Shown here in pieces: positions 16,296 to 23,715 of a DNA stretch of 64,000 nt; the stretch's first letter is position 1; every line of letters starts with the position of its first letter. Origin of the DNA: JAWLHU01 sp049324875 (lineage in GTDB: Bacteria; Bacillota; Sulfobacillia; Symbiobacteriales; Symbiobacteriaceae); assembly GCA_049324875.1 (NCBI GenBank), contig JBMONC010000084.1:1-64000 (forward strand), in the 5' to 3' direction. A program made the position numbers and the translations under genes. The notes beneath the pieces are model-generated. The model made no database searches. It saw nothing but the letters and a program-made list of their open reading frames with translations, and was not told where the DNA came from.

Positions 16296-16667
16296 TTAGA
16301 ACTCAAGGCCGGCTTCGCGGGCGGCCTCTGCGAGGGCGGCGACCCGGCCATGGTACAGGTACCCGGCCCGGTCGAAGACCACCTTCGTCACGCCAGCAGC
16401 CAGAGCACGCTTCGCGACAACTTCGCCCACGATCTTGGCGGCCTCGACGGTGCCGCCGTTGCCTTCGAGCCGGCCCTTCACCTCAGGGTCGAGGGTCGAG
16501 GCAGCAACCAGGGTCTTGCCGACCGTGTCGTCAATCACCTGGGCGTAGATGTTCTGGTTGGAACGGAAGACATTAAGCCGCGGCCGCTCGGGCGTGCCGT
16601 GGACGGTCTTCCGCACCCGCAGTTGGCGGGTCTTGCGCGCCTTGGCGCGATCCTGCTTGACGATCAT
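16296..16667 (-). CDS. rplR: 50S ribosomal protein L18
   Basis: 5S rRNA-binding protein of the central protuberance. RLRVRKTVHGTPERPRLNVF-type sequence (KTRQLRVRKTVHGTPERPRL), FRSNQNIYAQVIDD and VFDRAGYLYHGRVAALAEAA are typical. 123 residues, including the basic N-terminal tail that binds 5S rRNA. 21 nt upstream of rpsE. Confidence 0.97.
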   Translation of the reverse strand: MIVKQDRAKARKTRQLRVRKTVHGTPERPRLNVFRSNQNIYAQVIDDTVGKTLVAASTLDPEVKGRLEGNGGTVEAAKIVGEVVAKRALAAGVTKVVFDRAGYLYHGRVAALAEAAREAGLEF

Positions 16668-16681
16668 CCAACGTCACCCCC

Positions 16682-17221
16682 TTACTTCTTACCGGTCTTG
16701 CCTTCCTTGCGCCGGATCCGCTCGCCGGCGTACTTGATGCCCTTGCCGAGGTACGGCTCGGGCGGACGGACGGCACGGATGTTGGCGGCGATCTGGCCGA
16801 CCAGCTCCTTGTCGATGCCGTTGACCACGATCTGGTTCTGGGCCGGCACCGTGAACTCGATGCCCTTGGGCGGCTCGATCTCCACCGGGTGGGAGTAGCC
16901 AACCGAGAGGGTCAGCTTCTGGCCGGACTTGGCGGCACGGTAACCGGTGCCTACCAGCTCCAGCGCCCGGGTGTAGCCCTTGGTGACGCCCTCGACCATG
17001 TTCGCGATCAGGGTGCGGGTGAGACCATGCAGCGCCTTGTGCTCCCGTTCATCGGAAGGACGGGATACACGGAGGGCGCCGTTCTCAATCGTGACGATCA
17101 TGTCCTTGCTGATCTCCCGCGAGAGTTCGCCCTTGGGGCCCTTCACGCGGATCAGGCTGCCCTCCTGCTTGACCTCAACGCCAGCAGGGAGCTGAATGGG
17201 AGCTCTACCGATACGAGACAC
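16682..17221 (-). CDS. rplF: 50S ribosomal protein L6
   Basis: Large-subunit protein near the factor-binding site. Begins MSRIGRAPIQLPAGVEV; the first domain has KGPKGELSREI, and the second the signature PEPYLGKGIKYAGERIRRKE close to the C-terminus. 179 residues with two duplicated alpha/beta domains. Spc-operon gene between rpsH and rplR. Confidence 0.97.
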   Translation of the reverse strand: MSRIGRAPIQLPAGVEVKQEGSLIRVKGPKGELSREISKDMIVTIENGALRVSRPSDEREHKALHGLTRTLIANMVEGVTKGYTRALELVGTGYRAAKSGQKLTLSVGYSHPVEIEPPKGIEFTVPAQNQIVVNGIDKELVGQIAANIRAVRPPEPYLGKGIKYAGERIRRKEGKTGKK

Positions 17222-17237
17222 GGCTGCACCTCCTTCC

Positions 17238-17636
17238 TTACCAGATGTACGCGAGCACTTCGCCGCCGAGGCCTTCCTGACGGGCCTTCTTGTCGGTCAT
17301 GACACCCTTCGAGGTCGAGAGGATGGCAACGCCGAGGCCGCCCAGGACCTTGGGAACCTGGTCACGCTTCGCGTAGACGCGCAGGCCAGGCTTGGAGATC
17401 CGGCGCAGGCCGGAGATGACCTTCGCCTTGTTCGGGCCGAACTTCAGGTAGACCCGGATCACACCCTGGTGACCGTTGTCAACCCATTCGTAGTCCCGGA
17501 TAAAGCCCTCGTCCTTCAGGATCTGGACGATCGCCTTCTTCATCTTGGAGCCCGGGATCTCAACGCGGTCGTGATTGGCCGTGTTGGCGTTCCGGATGCG
17601 GGTCAGCAGGTCAGCAATCGGATCGGATACGACCAT
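17238..17636 (-). CDS. rpsH: 30S ribosomal protein S8
   Basis: Central-domain 16S rRNA-binding protein and, in other bacteria, spc-operon repressor. DPIADLLTRIRNANTANHD, KFGPNKAKVISGLRRISKPG and STSKGVMTDKKARQEGLGGEVLAYIW are diagnostic. 132 residues. The unusually long 158-nt spacer to rpsN upstream carries a folded RNA element that could be an S8 target. Confidence 0.97.
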   Translation of the reverse strand: MVVSDPIADLLTRIRNANTANHDRVEIPGSKMKKAIVQILKDEGFIRDYEWVDNGHQGVIRVYLKFGPNKAKVISGLRRISKPGLRVYAKRDQVPKVLGGLGVAILSTSKGVMTDKKARQEGLGGEVLAYIW

Positions 17637-17794
17637 GGCTCACTAGTCCTCCTTTCAGGATCGGGCGGTTGGAGTTGGTAACCAGGCACTCTCTGCCTGT
17701 CCCCCGGCGTGGAGGTTTTACATCTCGCCGGGTGACGGCACCGGGCGCCCCTGCCGGGACCCCGATGCCCAACTCCCCTGCCCGATTCACTACA
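17637..17794 (-). ncRNA. Multi-branched RNA element between rpsN and rpsH
   Basis: Read on the - strand, the spacer can be closed by CGGGC pairing with GCCCG and, inside that, GGAGTTGG pairing with CCAACTCC, bringing its two ends together. Within it are CCCGGCG with CGCCGGG and GGCA-gagag-TGCC hairpins plus a GC-rich arm. Closing helices around inner hairpins resemble a protein- or ligand-binding leader. S8 autoregulation is one possibility; the fold was built by eye only. Confidence 0.45.
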
Positions 17795-17980
17795 CTACCA
17801 ACTGGCCTTGCGAACGCCCGGGATCTGGCCCTCGTGAGCCATCTTCCGGAAGCAGTGACGGCAAATGCCGAACTTCCGCATGTAGGCATGGGGACGGCCG
17901 CAAAGCTTGCACCGGTTGTAGGTCCGCACCGAGAACTTCTGCGGGCGGGCCGCCTTGATCTTCAGAGAAGTCTTTGCCAA
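17795..17980 (-). CDS. rpsN: 30S ribosomal protein S14, type Z
   Basis: Short (61-residue) zinc-binding S14, essential for late 30S assembly. The zinc ligands are in CKLCGRPHAYMRKFGICRHC, with FRKMAHEGQIPGVRKASW following, characteristic of the short primordial form. Starts with MAKTSLKIKAARPQKFSVRT. 12 nt downstream of rplE. Confidence 0.97.
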   Translation of the reverse strand: MAKTSLKIKAARPQKFSVRTYNRCKLCGRPHAYMRKFGICRHCFRKMAHEGQIPGVRKASW

Positions 17981-17992
17981 AATCGTCCCTCC

Positions 17993-18535
17993 TTACCGCT
18001 CAGCGAACGGCATTCCCAGACCCTTCAGAAGCGCCTTCGCCTCTTCGTCGGTCTTTGCCGTCGTGACGATGATGATGTCCATACCCCGGATCTTGTCGAC
18101 CTTGTCGTAGTCGATCTCAGGGAAGATCAGCTGCTCCTTCAGGCCGAGGGCGTAGTTGCCGCGGCCGTCGAAGGCCTTCGGGGAGACACCCCGGAAGTCA
18201 CGGACACGGGGCAGCGAGATGTAGATCAGCTTCTCGAGGAAGTCCCACATCCGCTCGCCGCGCAGGGTGACCTTGCAGCCGATCGGCATGCCGGTCCGGA
18301 TCTTGAACTGGGCAATCGACTTCTTCGCCCGAGTCACCACCGGCTTCTGGGCGGTGATGGCAGCGATGTCGCCGACGGCAGCGTCCAGCGCCTTGGCGTT
18401 CTGGACAGCCTCGCCCAGACCAACGTTCACGACAATCTTGTCCAGACGGGGGACCATCATGACGTTGCTATAGTTGAACTGCTTTTGAAGCGCAGGAATC
18501 ACTTCCTGCTGGTACTTCGTCTTCAGGTTGGCCAA
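17993..18535 (-). CDS. rplE: 50S ribosomal protein L5
   Basis: 5S rRNA-binding protein forming the bridge to S13. FNYSNVMMVPRLDKIVVNVG, KPVVTRAKKSIAQFKIR and GMDIIIVTTAKTDEEAKALL are diagnostic. The frame opens at 18544, but the TTG at 18535 (LANLKTKYQQEV) is preferred: AAAGGAGG lies 10 nt from it and only 1 nt from the earlier TTG, and the shorter form aligns with other L5 N-termini. 180 residues. Confidence 0.96.
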   Translation of the reverse strand: MANLKTKYQQEVIPALQKQFNYSNVMMVPRLDKIVVNVGLGEAVQNAKALDAAVGDIAAITAQKPVVTRAKKSIAQFKIRTGMPIGCKVTLRGERMWDFLEKLIYISLPRVRDFRGVSPKAFDGRGNYALGLKEQLIFPEIDYDKVDKIRGMDIIIVTTAKTDEEAKALLKGLGMPFAER

Positions 18536-18570
18536 GTGCCACAAGCCTCCTTTCTAAGGCAGCCTCCGGG

Positions 18571-18843
18571 CTAGCCCTTCTTCTTTGCCTTCTTCTGCTC
18601 GATCTTCGCCAGGGACATCACGTTGGAGGCGTGAATCGGGGCCTCCATCTCGATGATGCCGCCCTGCGGGTTCCGAGCGGAGGGCTTGGTGTGCTTCTTG
18701 ACCATGTTCACGCCCGCAACCACCACACGGTTGGTCTTCGGCAGGACCTTCTGAACCTTGCCCTGCTTGCCCTTGTCCTTGCCGGTGATGACGACGACTT
18801 CCTCGTCCTTCTTGACGTGGACCTTGTACCGTACCTTTTCCAT
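18571..18843 (-). CDS. rplX: 50S ribosomal protein L24
   Basis: KOW-domain assembly initiator of the 50S subunit. VHVKKDEEVVVITGKDKGKQ is the KOW motif, followed by VLPKTNRVVVAGVNMVKKH and GGIIEMEAPIHASNVMSL. At 90 residues it is on the short side, lacking part of the usual C-terminal zinc/loop region. Lies between rplN and rplE. Confidence 0.97.
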   Translation of the reverse strand: MEKVRYKVHVKKDEEVVVITGKDKGKQGKVQKVLPKTNRVVVAGVNMVKKHTKPSARNPQGGIIEMEAPIHASNVMSLAKIEQKKAKKKG

Positions 18844-18859
18844 GTTGCTACCCCCCCGA

Positions 18860-19228
18860 CTACAGGACTTCGGGAGCCAGGGAGATGATCTTCATGAACT
18901 CCCGCTCACGCAGCTCACGCGCGACCGGGCCGAAGATACGGGTACCCCGGGGCTCCTTCTCGTCCTTCAGGATTACGGCAGCATTCTCATCAAAGCGGAT
19001 GTAGGAGCCGTCCTCTCGGCGCAGGCTCTTGCGAGTCCGAACCACGACCGCCTTGACCACGTCGCCCTTCTTGACGACGCCGCCAGGGGAGGCCTCCTTC
19101 ACCGAGCACACGATCACATCACCGATGCCGGCGTAACGCCGCCAAGAACCGCCCAGGACCTTGATGCACATCAGTTCCTTGGCGCCTGTGTTATCGGCGA
19201 CCGCAAGTCTGGTTTGAACCTGGATCAC
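18860..19228 (-). CDS. rplN: 50S ribosomal protein L14
   Basis: Large-subunit protein making bridge B8 to the small subunit. MIQVQTRLAVADNTGAKELM, GGSWRRYAGIGDVIVCSVKE, RFDENAAVILKDEKEPRGTR and IFGPVARELREREFMKIISL are near-invariant. 122 residues. The 212-nt spacer between rpsQ and this gene is abnormal for the S10/spc cluster. Confidence 0.97.
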   Translation of the reverse strand: MIQVQTRLAVADNTGAKELMCIKVLGGSWRRYAGIGDVIVCSVKEASPGGVVKKGDVVKAVVVRTRKSLRREDGSYIRFDENAAVILKDEKEPRGTRIFGPVARELREREFMKIISLAPEVL

Positions 19229-19440
19229 GGTCGAACCTCCTCTCGTTAGCTAGCCGGTTTCCGCGGGATCTTAAGCTACGTACCTGCCGATGGCGCCGGT
19301 GACGAAGCATCGGATTCGCTTCGCCCTGGGCCCACAGCACCGGCCTTCACCGGTGCTTACCGGCTTCGGCGAGGCTTCGCCTTACCCCGAGGACCTGGCT
19401 AACCTGCCCTGCGACAGGCCCCGCTTGTTGCGGGGAAATA
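19229..19440 (-). ncRNA. Structured spacer between rpsQ and rplN
   Basis: No credible coding frame. On the - strand there are four hairpins in series: CCCCGC-aacaa-GCGGGG (19428-19437 region), GGCGA-agcc-TCGCC, a perfect AGCACCGG-tgaagg-CCGGTGCT, and GAAGC-gaatccgat-GCTTC; GTTAGC near the left end can pair with GCTAAC near the rplN start and close the whole. This looks like a folded cis-regulatory RNA; function unknown. Confidence 0.45.
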
Positions 19441-19707
19441 TTACCGCACCACGGCGGATTCGATGATCTCCACCACGCGCCAGCGCTTATCCTTGGACAG
19501 CGGGCGGGTCTCCATAATCCGCACCTTGTCGCCGATCTTGCACTGGTTCTGCTCGTCATGCGCCTTGAACTTCTTGGTCTGCTTCACACGCTTCTTGTAG
19601 AGCGGGTGCTCGACCAGCGTCTCAACGCTGACGACGACCGTCTTCTCCATCTTGTCGCTGGTGACCACGCCGATGCGGGTCTTGCGAAGGTTACGCTCTT
19701 CGGTCAT
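19441..19707 (-). CDS. rpsQ: 30S ribosomal protein S17
   Basis: OB-fold 16S rRNA-binding protein. RKTRIGVVTSDKMEKTVVVS, HPLYKKRVKQTKKFKAHDEQ and GDKVRIMETRPLSKDKRWRV are diagnostic. 88 residues. It follows rpmC by 20 nt; downstream, the usual close junction to rplN is replaced by a 212-nt structured spacer. Confidence 0.97.
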   Translation of the reverse strand: MTEERNLRKTRIGVVTSDKMEKTVVVSVETLVEHPLYKKRVKQTKKFKAHDEQNQCKIGDKVRIMETRPLSKDKRWRVVEIIESAVVR

Positions 19708-19727
19708 GCTTTAACCTCCTCCCCCAC

Positions 19728-19928
19728 TTAGGCGTTCGCCTTGAGCTCACGCTCACGGATGATGGTCTTGCACTGGGCGATCGACTTGCGGACCTCACGA
19801 ATGCGAGCCGTGTTGTCCAGGTTGTTGACCGCCAACTGGAAACGGAGGTTAAAGAGCTCCTCCTTGAGGGAGGCCATCTTGGCCTTGATCTCCTCGTTGC
19901 TCAGCTCACGGATTTCCTTAACCTTCAT
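19728..19928 (-). CDS. rpmC: 50S ribosomal protein L29
   Basis: Helical-hairpin protein at the peptide exit tunnel, part of the docking site for trigger factor and SRP. MKVKEIRELSNEEIKAKMAS, KEELFNLRFQLAVNNLDNTA and REVRKSIAQCKTIIRERE are typical. The ATG at 19928 is chosen over GTG 19940, giving 66 residues; it overlaps the end of rplP by 11 nt, so the two are translationally coupled. Confidence 0.95.
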   Translation of the reverse strand: MKVKEIRELSNEEIKAKMASLKEELFNLRFQLAVNNLDNTARIREVRKSIAQCKTIIRERELKANA

Positions 19929-20382
19929 TGGCTTCACCACCCGTCTCAGCAGCGGCGACCGCAGCGGCCTCCCGCCTCACGAACTTGCACTTGATCGGCA
20001 GCTTCATGGCCGCCAGCCGCATGGCCTCCTTGGCGATCTCCTCGGAGACACCGGCCAGCTCAAACATGATCCGACCCGGCTTCACCACGGCGACCCAGAG
20101 CTCGGGAGCGCCCTTACCGGCGCCCATTCGGGTCTCGGCCGGCTTGCGAGTGAGGGCCTTGTGGGGGAAGATCTTGATCCAGACCTTGCCGCCACGCTTG
20201 ATGAAACGGGTCATCGCAATACGGGCGGCCTCGATCTGACGGTCGGTGATGAAGGCGGGCTCCAGGGCCTGCAGCCCGTACTCGCCGAAGGCGACCTCGG
20301 TGCCACCCTTGGCATGGCCCTTGTTCAGCTTCACAACCGCCTTATGCGGACGACGCCACTTTACGCGCTTCGGAGCAAGCAC
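19918..20382 (-). CDS. rplP: 50S ribosomal protein L16
   Basis: A-site-finger-adjacent protein needed for 50S maturation. PKRVKWRRPHKAVVKLNKGH, GGTEVAFGEYGLQALEPAFI, RFIKRGGKVWIKIFPHK and KPAETRMGAGKGAPELWVAV are hallmarks. The GTG start overlaps the rpsC stop by one base (TAGTG). At 154 residues it carries an extra Ala/Glu-rich tail of roughly 15 residues compared with the usual 137-145. Confidence 0.97.
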   Translation of the reverse strand: MLAPKRVKWRRPHKAVVKLNKGHAKGGTEVAFGEYGLQALEPAFITDRQIEAARIAMTRFIKRGGKVWIKIFPHKALTRKPAETRMGAGKGAPELWVAVVKPGRIMFELAGVSEEIAKEAMRLAAMKLPIKCKFVRREAAAVAAAETGGEANEG

Positions 20383-21254
20383 TAGCTACGCCCCCCTTCC
20401 GGACGGTTCACCGGCTTCGGACCGGCAGCGATTGCAGCCCGCTCGGCAGCGGCCCGGTCCTCCCGGTTCTGCCGGGGAGGCCCGCCGGGACGGCCGCCGC
20501 GGTCACCACCGCGATCACCGCCACGGTCGCCGCCGCGGCCCTCGGGACGCCCGCCGCCACGACGGCCACCGCGATCGCGGCGGTCGCCACGGTCGGGACG
20601 GTCGCCACGGCGCTCGCCCGGAGCGACGGTGATGTTCTCGCCGACGTACAGCCAGACCTTCACGCCGATCTTGCCGAAGGTGGTGGAAGCCTCGGCGAAG
20701 CCGTAGTCGATGTTGGCCCGCAGGGTGTGCAGGGGCACAGTGCCCTCCCAGGCCCGCTCCTTCCGAGCGATCTCAGCGCCGCCGATACGGCCGCTGATGA
20801 TGATGCGGATACCCTTGGCGCCGAACCGCATCGCCTTCTGGATCGCCTGCTTCATGGCCCGGCGGAAAGCGATACGCTTCTCCAGCTGCTGGGCGATGGA
20901 CTCGGCCACCAGCTGGGCGTCGAGCTCGGCCACCCGGATCTCGACGACGTTGAGGGAGACCTGCTTGCCGGTCATGGCGGCCAGCTGGTTCTGCAGGTCG
21001 GCGATGCCCTGGCCCTGCTTGCCGATCACCATGCCCGGCTTGGCGGTGTGCACAGTGACCTTGATGCGGTTGGCAGCCCGCTCGATCTCGATGCGGGAGA
21101 TGCCCGAGGCGAAGAGCGCCTTCTTCACAAACTTACGGATCTTGACGTCCTCGACCAGCAGATCGCTGAAGTTCCGCTTATCCGCGTACCAGCGGGTGTC
21201 CCAGTCCTTCACGATGCCGATGCGGAGGCCCTTCGGGTGTACTTTCTGACCCAC
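20382..21254 (-). CDS. rpsC: 30S ribosomal protein S3 with long Arg/Gly/Asp-rich C-terminal extension
   Basis: mRNA-entry-channel protein with helicase role. Residues 1-212 form a normal S3: GQKVHPKGLRIGIVKDWDTR, the KH domain PGMVIGKQGQGIADLQNQL, then RIGGAEIARKERAWEGTVPL and TTFGKIGVKVWLYVGE. From about residue 213 a 78-residue tail follows, rich in RGG and DRGG repeats (GGDRGGDRGGDRGGRPGG) and ending in a more ordinary AAIAAGPKPVNRPEGGRS. Total 290 residues versus about 220 usually. Such a tail would be disordered and RNA-binding. Confidence 0.96.
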   Translation of the reverse strand: MGQKVHPKGLRIGIVKDWDTRWYADKRNFSDLLVEDVKIRKFVKKALFASGISRIEIERAANRIKVTVHTAKPGMVIGKQGQGIADLQNQLAAMTGKQVSLNVVEIRVAELDAQLVAESIAQQLEKRIAFRRAMKQAIQKAMRFGAKGIRIIISGRIGGAEIARKERAWEGTVPLHTLRANIDYGFAEASTTFGKIGVKVWLYVGENITVAPGERRGDRPDRGDRRDRGGRRGGGRPEGRGGDRGGDRGGDRGGRPGGPPRQNREDRAAAERAAIAAGPKPVNRPEGGRS

Positions 21255-21256
21255 TG

Positions 21257-21598
21257 TTACTTAGCCTCCTTTTCCTTCACCAACACGGTGATGTGGGAGG
21301 TGCGCTTCAGGATCGGGAACGCCTGGCCCCGCTGCCGCGGATGGAACCGCTTCAGGGTCGGGCCCTGATCCACAAACGCCTGGGAAACGACAAGGTTATC
21401 CTTGTTCAGGTTGAAGTTGTGCTCGGCGTTCGCAGCGGCGCTGGCGATCACCTTGGCGATCGGCTCGCTGGCACGCTTGGGAATGAACTTGAGGAGCGTC
21501 AGCGCCTCATTCACGCTCTTGCCGCGGACCAGGTCGATCACGACGCGGACCTTCCGCGGGGAAATGCGGATGTAGCGGGCGCTAGCCTTGACTTCCAC
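21257..21598 (-). CDS. rplV: 50S ribosomal protein L22
   Basis: Tunnel-lining protein whose beta-hairpin reaches the exit constriction (macrolide site). RYIRISPRKVRVVIDLVRGK, ANAEHNFNLNKDNLVVSQAF and PTLKRFHPRQRGQAFPILKR with THITV-type ending (TSHITVLVKE) are diagnostic. 113 residues. Only 2 nt separate it from rpsC. Confidence 0.97.
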   Translation of the reverse strand: MEVKASARYIRISPRKVRVVIDLVRGKSVNEALTLLKFIPKRASEPIAKVIASAAANAEHNFNLNKDNLVVSQAFVDQGPTLKRFHPRQRGQAFPILKRTSHITVLVKEKEAK

Positions 21599-21638
21599 GT
21601 GCGTTTACCTCCTTCACTCAGACTTCAAGGGTTGTCTC

Positions 21639-21920
21639 TTACCGAACGCGGCTGGACTTCTCGTCGCCGCCGTGACCCTTGAAGGTCCGGGTCGGAGCGA
21701 ACTCACCCAGCTTGTGGCCGACCATCTCCTCGGTGATGTACACCGGGACATGGGTCTTGCCGTTGTGGACCGCGACCGTGTGGCCAACCATCTCGGGGAA
21801 GATGGTGCAGTCACGAGCCCAGGTCTTGAAGACCTTCTTCTCGCCCTTGGCTTCCATGGCGAGGATCTTCTTCTCAACAGAGGCGTCGATGTACGGCCCC
21901 TTCTTGAGCGAACGACCCAT
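21639..21920 (-). CDS. rpsS: 30S ribosomal protein S19
   Basis: Head protein contacting S13 and the A-site region. MGRSLKKGPYIDASVEKKIL, TWARDCTIFPEMVGHTVAVH and HKLGEFAPTRTFKGHG are near-invariant. 93 residues. S10-operon position between rplB and rplV. Confidence 0.97.
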   Translation of the reverse strand: MGRSLKKGPYIDASVEKKILAMEAKGEKKVFKTWARDCTIFPEMVGHTVAVHNGKTHVPVYITEEMVGHKLGEFAPTRTFKGHGGDEKSSRVR

Positions 21921-21938
21921 TCTTCCTACACCCCTTCC

Positions 21939-22772
21939 TTACTTCTTCCGGCGGCTCACGATCAGCCGGTTGGACTTCTTCTTGGGCTTGCGGGTCTTGT
22001 AGCCCAGGGTCGGCTTGCCCCACGGGGAGACCGGGCCCGGACGGCCGATCGGGGACCGGCCCTCACCACCGCCGTGCGGATGGTCGACCGGGTTCATGAC
22101 CGAGCCGCGGACGGTCGGGCGGATGCCCATGTGGCGCTTGCGGCCGGCCTTGCCGATCACGATGTTCTCGTGCTCGAGGTTGCCGACCTGGCCGACGGTG
22201 GCCCGGCAGGTCAGGTGGACCTTACGCTGCTCACCGGAGGGGAGCCGCAGCAGGGCGAAGCCGCCCTCCTTGGCCATGATCTGCGCTGAGGCGCCGGCGG
22301 ACCGGACCATCTGGCCGCCCTTGCCGGGCTTCAGCTCGATGTTGTGGACCATGGTGCCGACCGGGATGTTATCCAGGGCCAGGGTGTTGCCCGGCTTGAT
22401 GTCGGCGGTCGGGCCGCTCACGATCGAGTCGCCCACACCGAGGCCCACGGGGGCGAGGATGTAGCGCTTGGCGCCGTTGGCATACTGAACGAGAGCGATG
22501 CGAGCGGTGCGGTTCGGATCGTACTCGATGGCCACAACCTTGGCGGGGATGCCATCGAACTCGTTGCGCTTGAAGTCGATAACCCGGTACATCCGCTTAT
22601 GGCCGCCGCCCTGATGGCGGGTGGTGATGCGGCCGTAGACGTTGCGACCAGCCTTCTTGGTGAGGCGCTCCAGCAGAGACTTCTCCGGCCGGGCCTTCGT
22701 GATCTCCTCGAAGGTGTGCACCGTCATCTGGCGGATACCCGGGGAAGTGGGCTTAAAGCTCTTGATTCCCAT
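21939..22772 (-). CDS. rplB: 50S ribosomal protein L2
   Basis: Peptidyl-transferase-proximal 23S rRNA-binding protein. MGIKSFKPTSPGIRQMTVHT, RNVYGRITTRHQGGGHKRMY, ANGAKRYILAPVGLGVGDSI and the catalytic-region VRGSVMNPVDHPHGGGEGRS, including the conserved His, are present. 277 residues with the basic C-terminal tail GYKTRKPKKKSNRLIVSRRK. Confidence 0.97.
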   Translation of the reverse strand: MGIKSFKPTSPGIRQMTVHTFEEITKARPEKSLLERLTKKAGRNVYGRITTRHQGGGHKRMYRVIDFKRNEFDGIPAKVVAIEYDPNRTARIALVQYANGAKRYILAPVGLGVGDSIVSGPTADIKPGNTLALDNIPVGTMVHNIELKPGKGGQMVRSAGASAQIMAKEGGFALLRLPSGEQRKVHLTCRATVGQVGNLEHENIVIGKAGRKRHMGIRPTVRGSVMNPVDHPHGGGEGRSPIGRPGPVSPWGKPTLGYKTRKPKKKSNRLIVSRRKK

Positions 22773-22784
22773 CGTGTACCCTCC

Positions 22785-23069
22785 TTACAGGCCTTCGAAG
22801 ACCTTGATGCTGTCGCCTTCCTTGAGCTGGACGATGGCCTTCTTCCAGTCGGAACGACGGCCGATGAACTTGCCCTGGCGGCGCACCTTGCCGTGCTGCC
22901 GCATGGTGTTGACCGCAGTCACCGTCACACCGAAGATCTCTTCGATGGCGTCCTTGATCTGGGTCTTGTTGGCGTCCAGACGGACCTTAAACGCATACTT
23001 GCCCTCACCCATGGCGGCTACGGCCTTCTCGGAGATGAGGGGCTTGAGGATAATGTCTCGGGCGTCCAT
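22785..23069 (-). CDS. rplW: 50S ribosomal protein L23
   Basis: Exit-tunnel-rim protein that docks trigger factor, SRP and SecYEG. DARDIILKPLISEKAVAAMG, FKVRLDANKTQIKDAIEEIF and VTAVNTMRQHGKVRRQGKFI match the family. 94 residues. Its ATG overlaps the last base of the rplD stop (TAATG), coupling the two. Confidence 0.97.
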   Translation of the reverse strand: MDARDIILKPLISEKAVAAMGEGKYAFKVRLDANKTQIKDAIEEIFGVTVTAVNTMRQHGKVRRQGKFIGRRSDWKKAIVQLKEGDSIKVFEGL

Positions 23070-23692
23070 TAACCCAGCACCTCCTCGACCTTGGCCACCG
23101 CATCCTTGGTGAGCACCAGCTTGCCGCCGGCCAGAACCTCATAGACGTTCAGGTTCCGGGCAGCGTTGGCGCGGACACCGGGAATGTTGCGGGCGGACTT
23201 GTAAACGTTGACGTTCTCGGTGCCGGTGACGAGGTAGGCCTTGCCCTGGGCGCCCAGCGCCTTCAGCAGAGCGGCGACCTCCTTGGTCTTCGGCGCCTCG
23301 AGATCGAAGGAATCGACAACGATCAGATCGCCGGCGGCGAGCTTGGAGCTGAGAGCCTGGCGAAGAGCGACCCGGCGGGCCTTCTTCGGCATGGTCCAAC
23401 CGAACTTGCGCGGATGCGGACCGAAGACGATGCCACCATGACGCCACTGCGGTGCACGGATGGAACCCTGACGGGCACGACCGGTCCCCTTCTGACGCCA
23501 CGGCTTCCTGCCACCACCGGCCACTTCAGCCCGGGTCTTGGTGTCGGCGGTACCCTGACGCTGGTTGGCCAGGTACATCTGCACAACCTCGTGCAGGAGA
23601 CCAGGATTTACCTCGGCCCCGAACACGGCGTCCGAAAGGGTAATCTCCCCGACGGTGGCGCCTTCCTTGTTATAAACGGCCACTTTCGGCAT
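23069..23692 (-). CDS. rplD: 50S ribosomal protein L4
   Basis: Exit-tunnel protein; in Escherichia coli it also represses the S10 operon. NQRQGTADTKTRAEVAGGGR and KPWRQKGTGRARQGSIRAPQ form the tunnel-lining loop, and GGIVFGPHPRKFGWTMPKKA follows. 207 residues. Between rplC and rplW in S10-operon order. Confidence 0.97.
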   Translation of the reverse strand: MPKVAVYNKEGATVGEITLSDAVFGAEVNPGLLHEVVQMYLANQRQGTADTKTRAEVAGGGRKPWRQKGTGRARQGSIRAPQWRHGGIVFGPHPRKFGWTMPKKARRVALRQALSSKLAAGDLIVVDSFDLEAPKTKEVAALLKALGAQGKAYLVTGTENVNVYKSARNIPGVRANAARNLNVYEVLAGGKLVLTKDAVAKVEEVLG

Positions 23693-23715
23693 GTTTGCTC
23701 CTCCTTTCGGAACGA

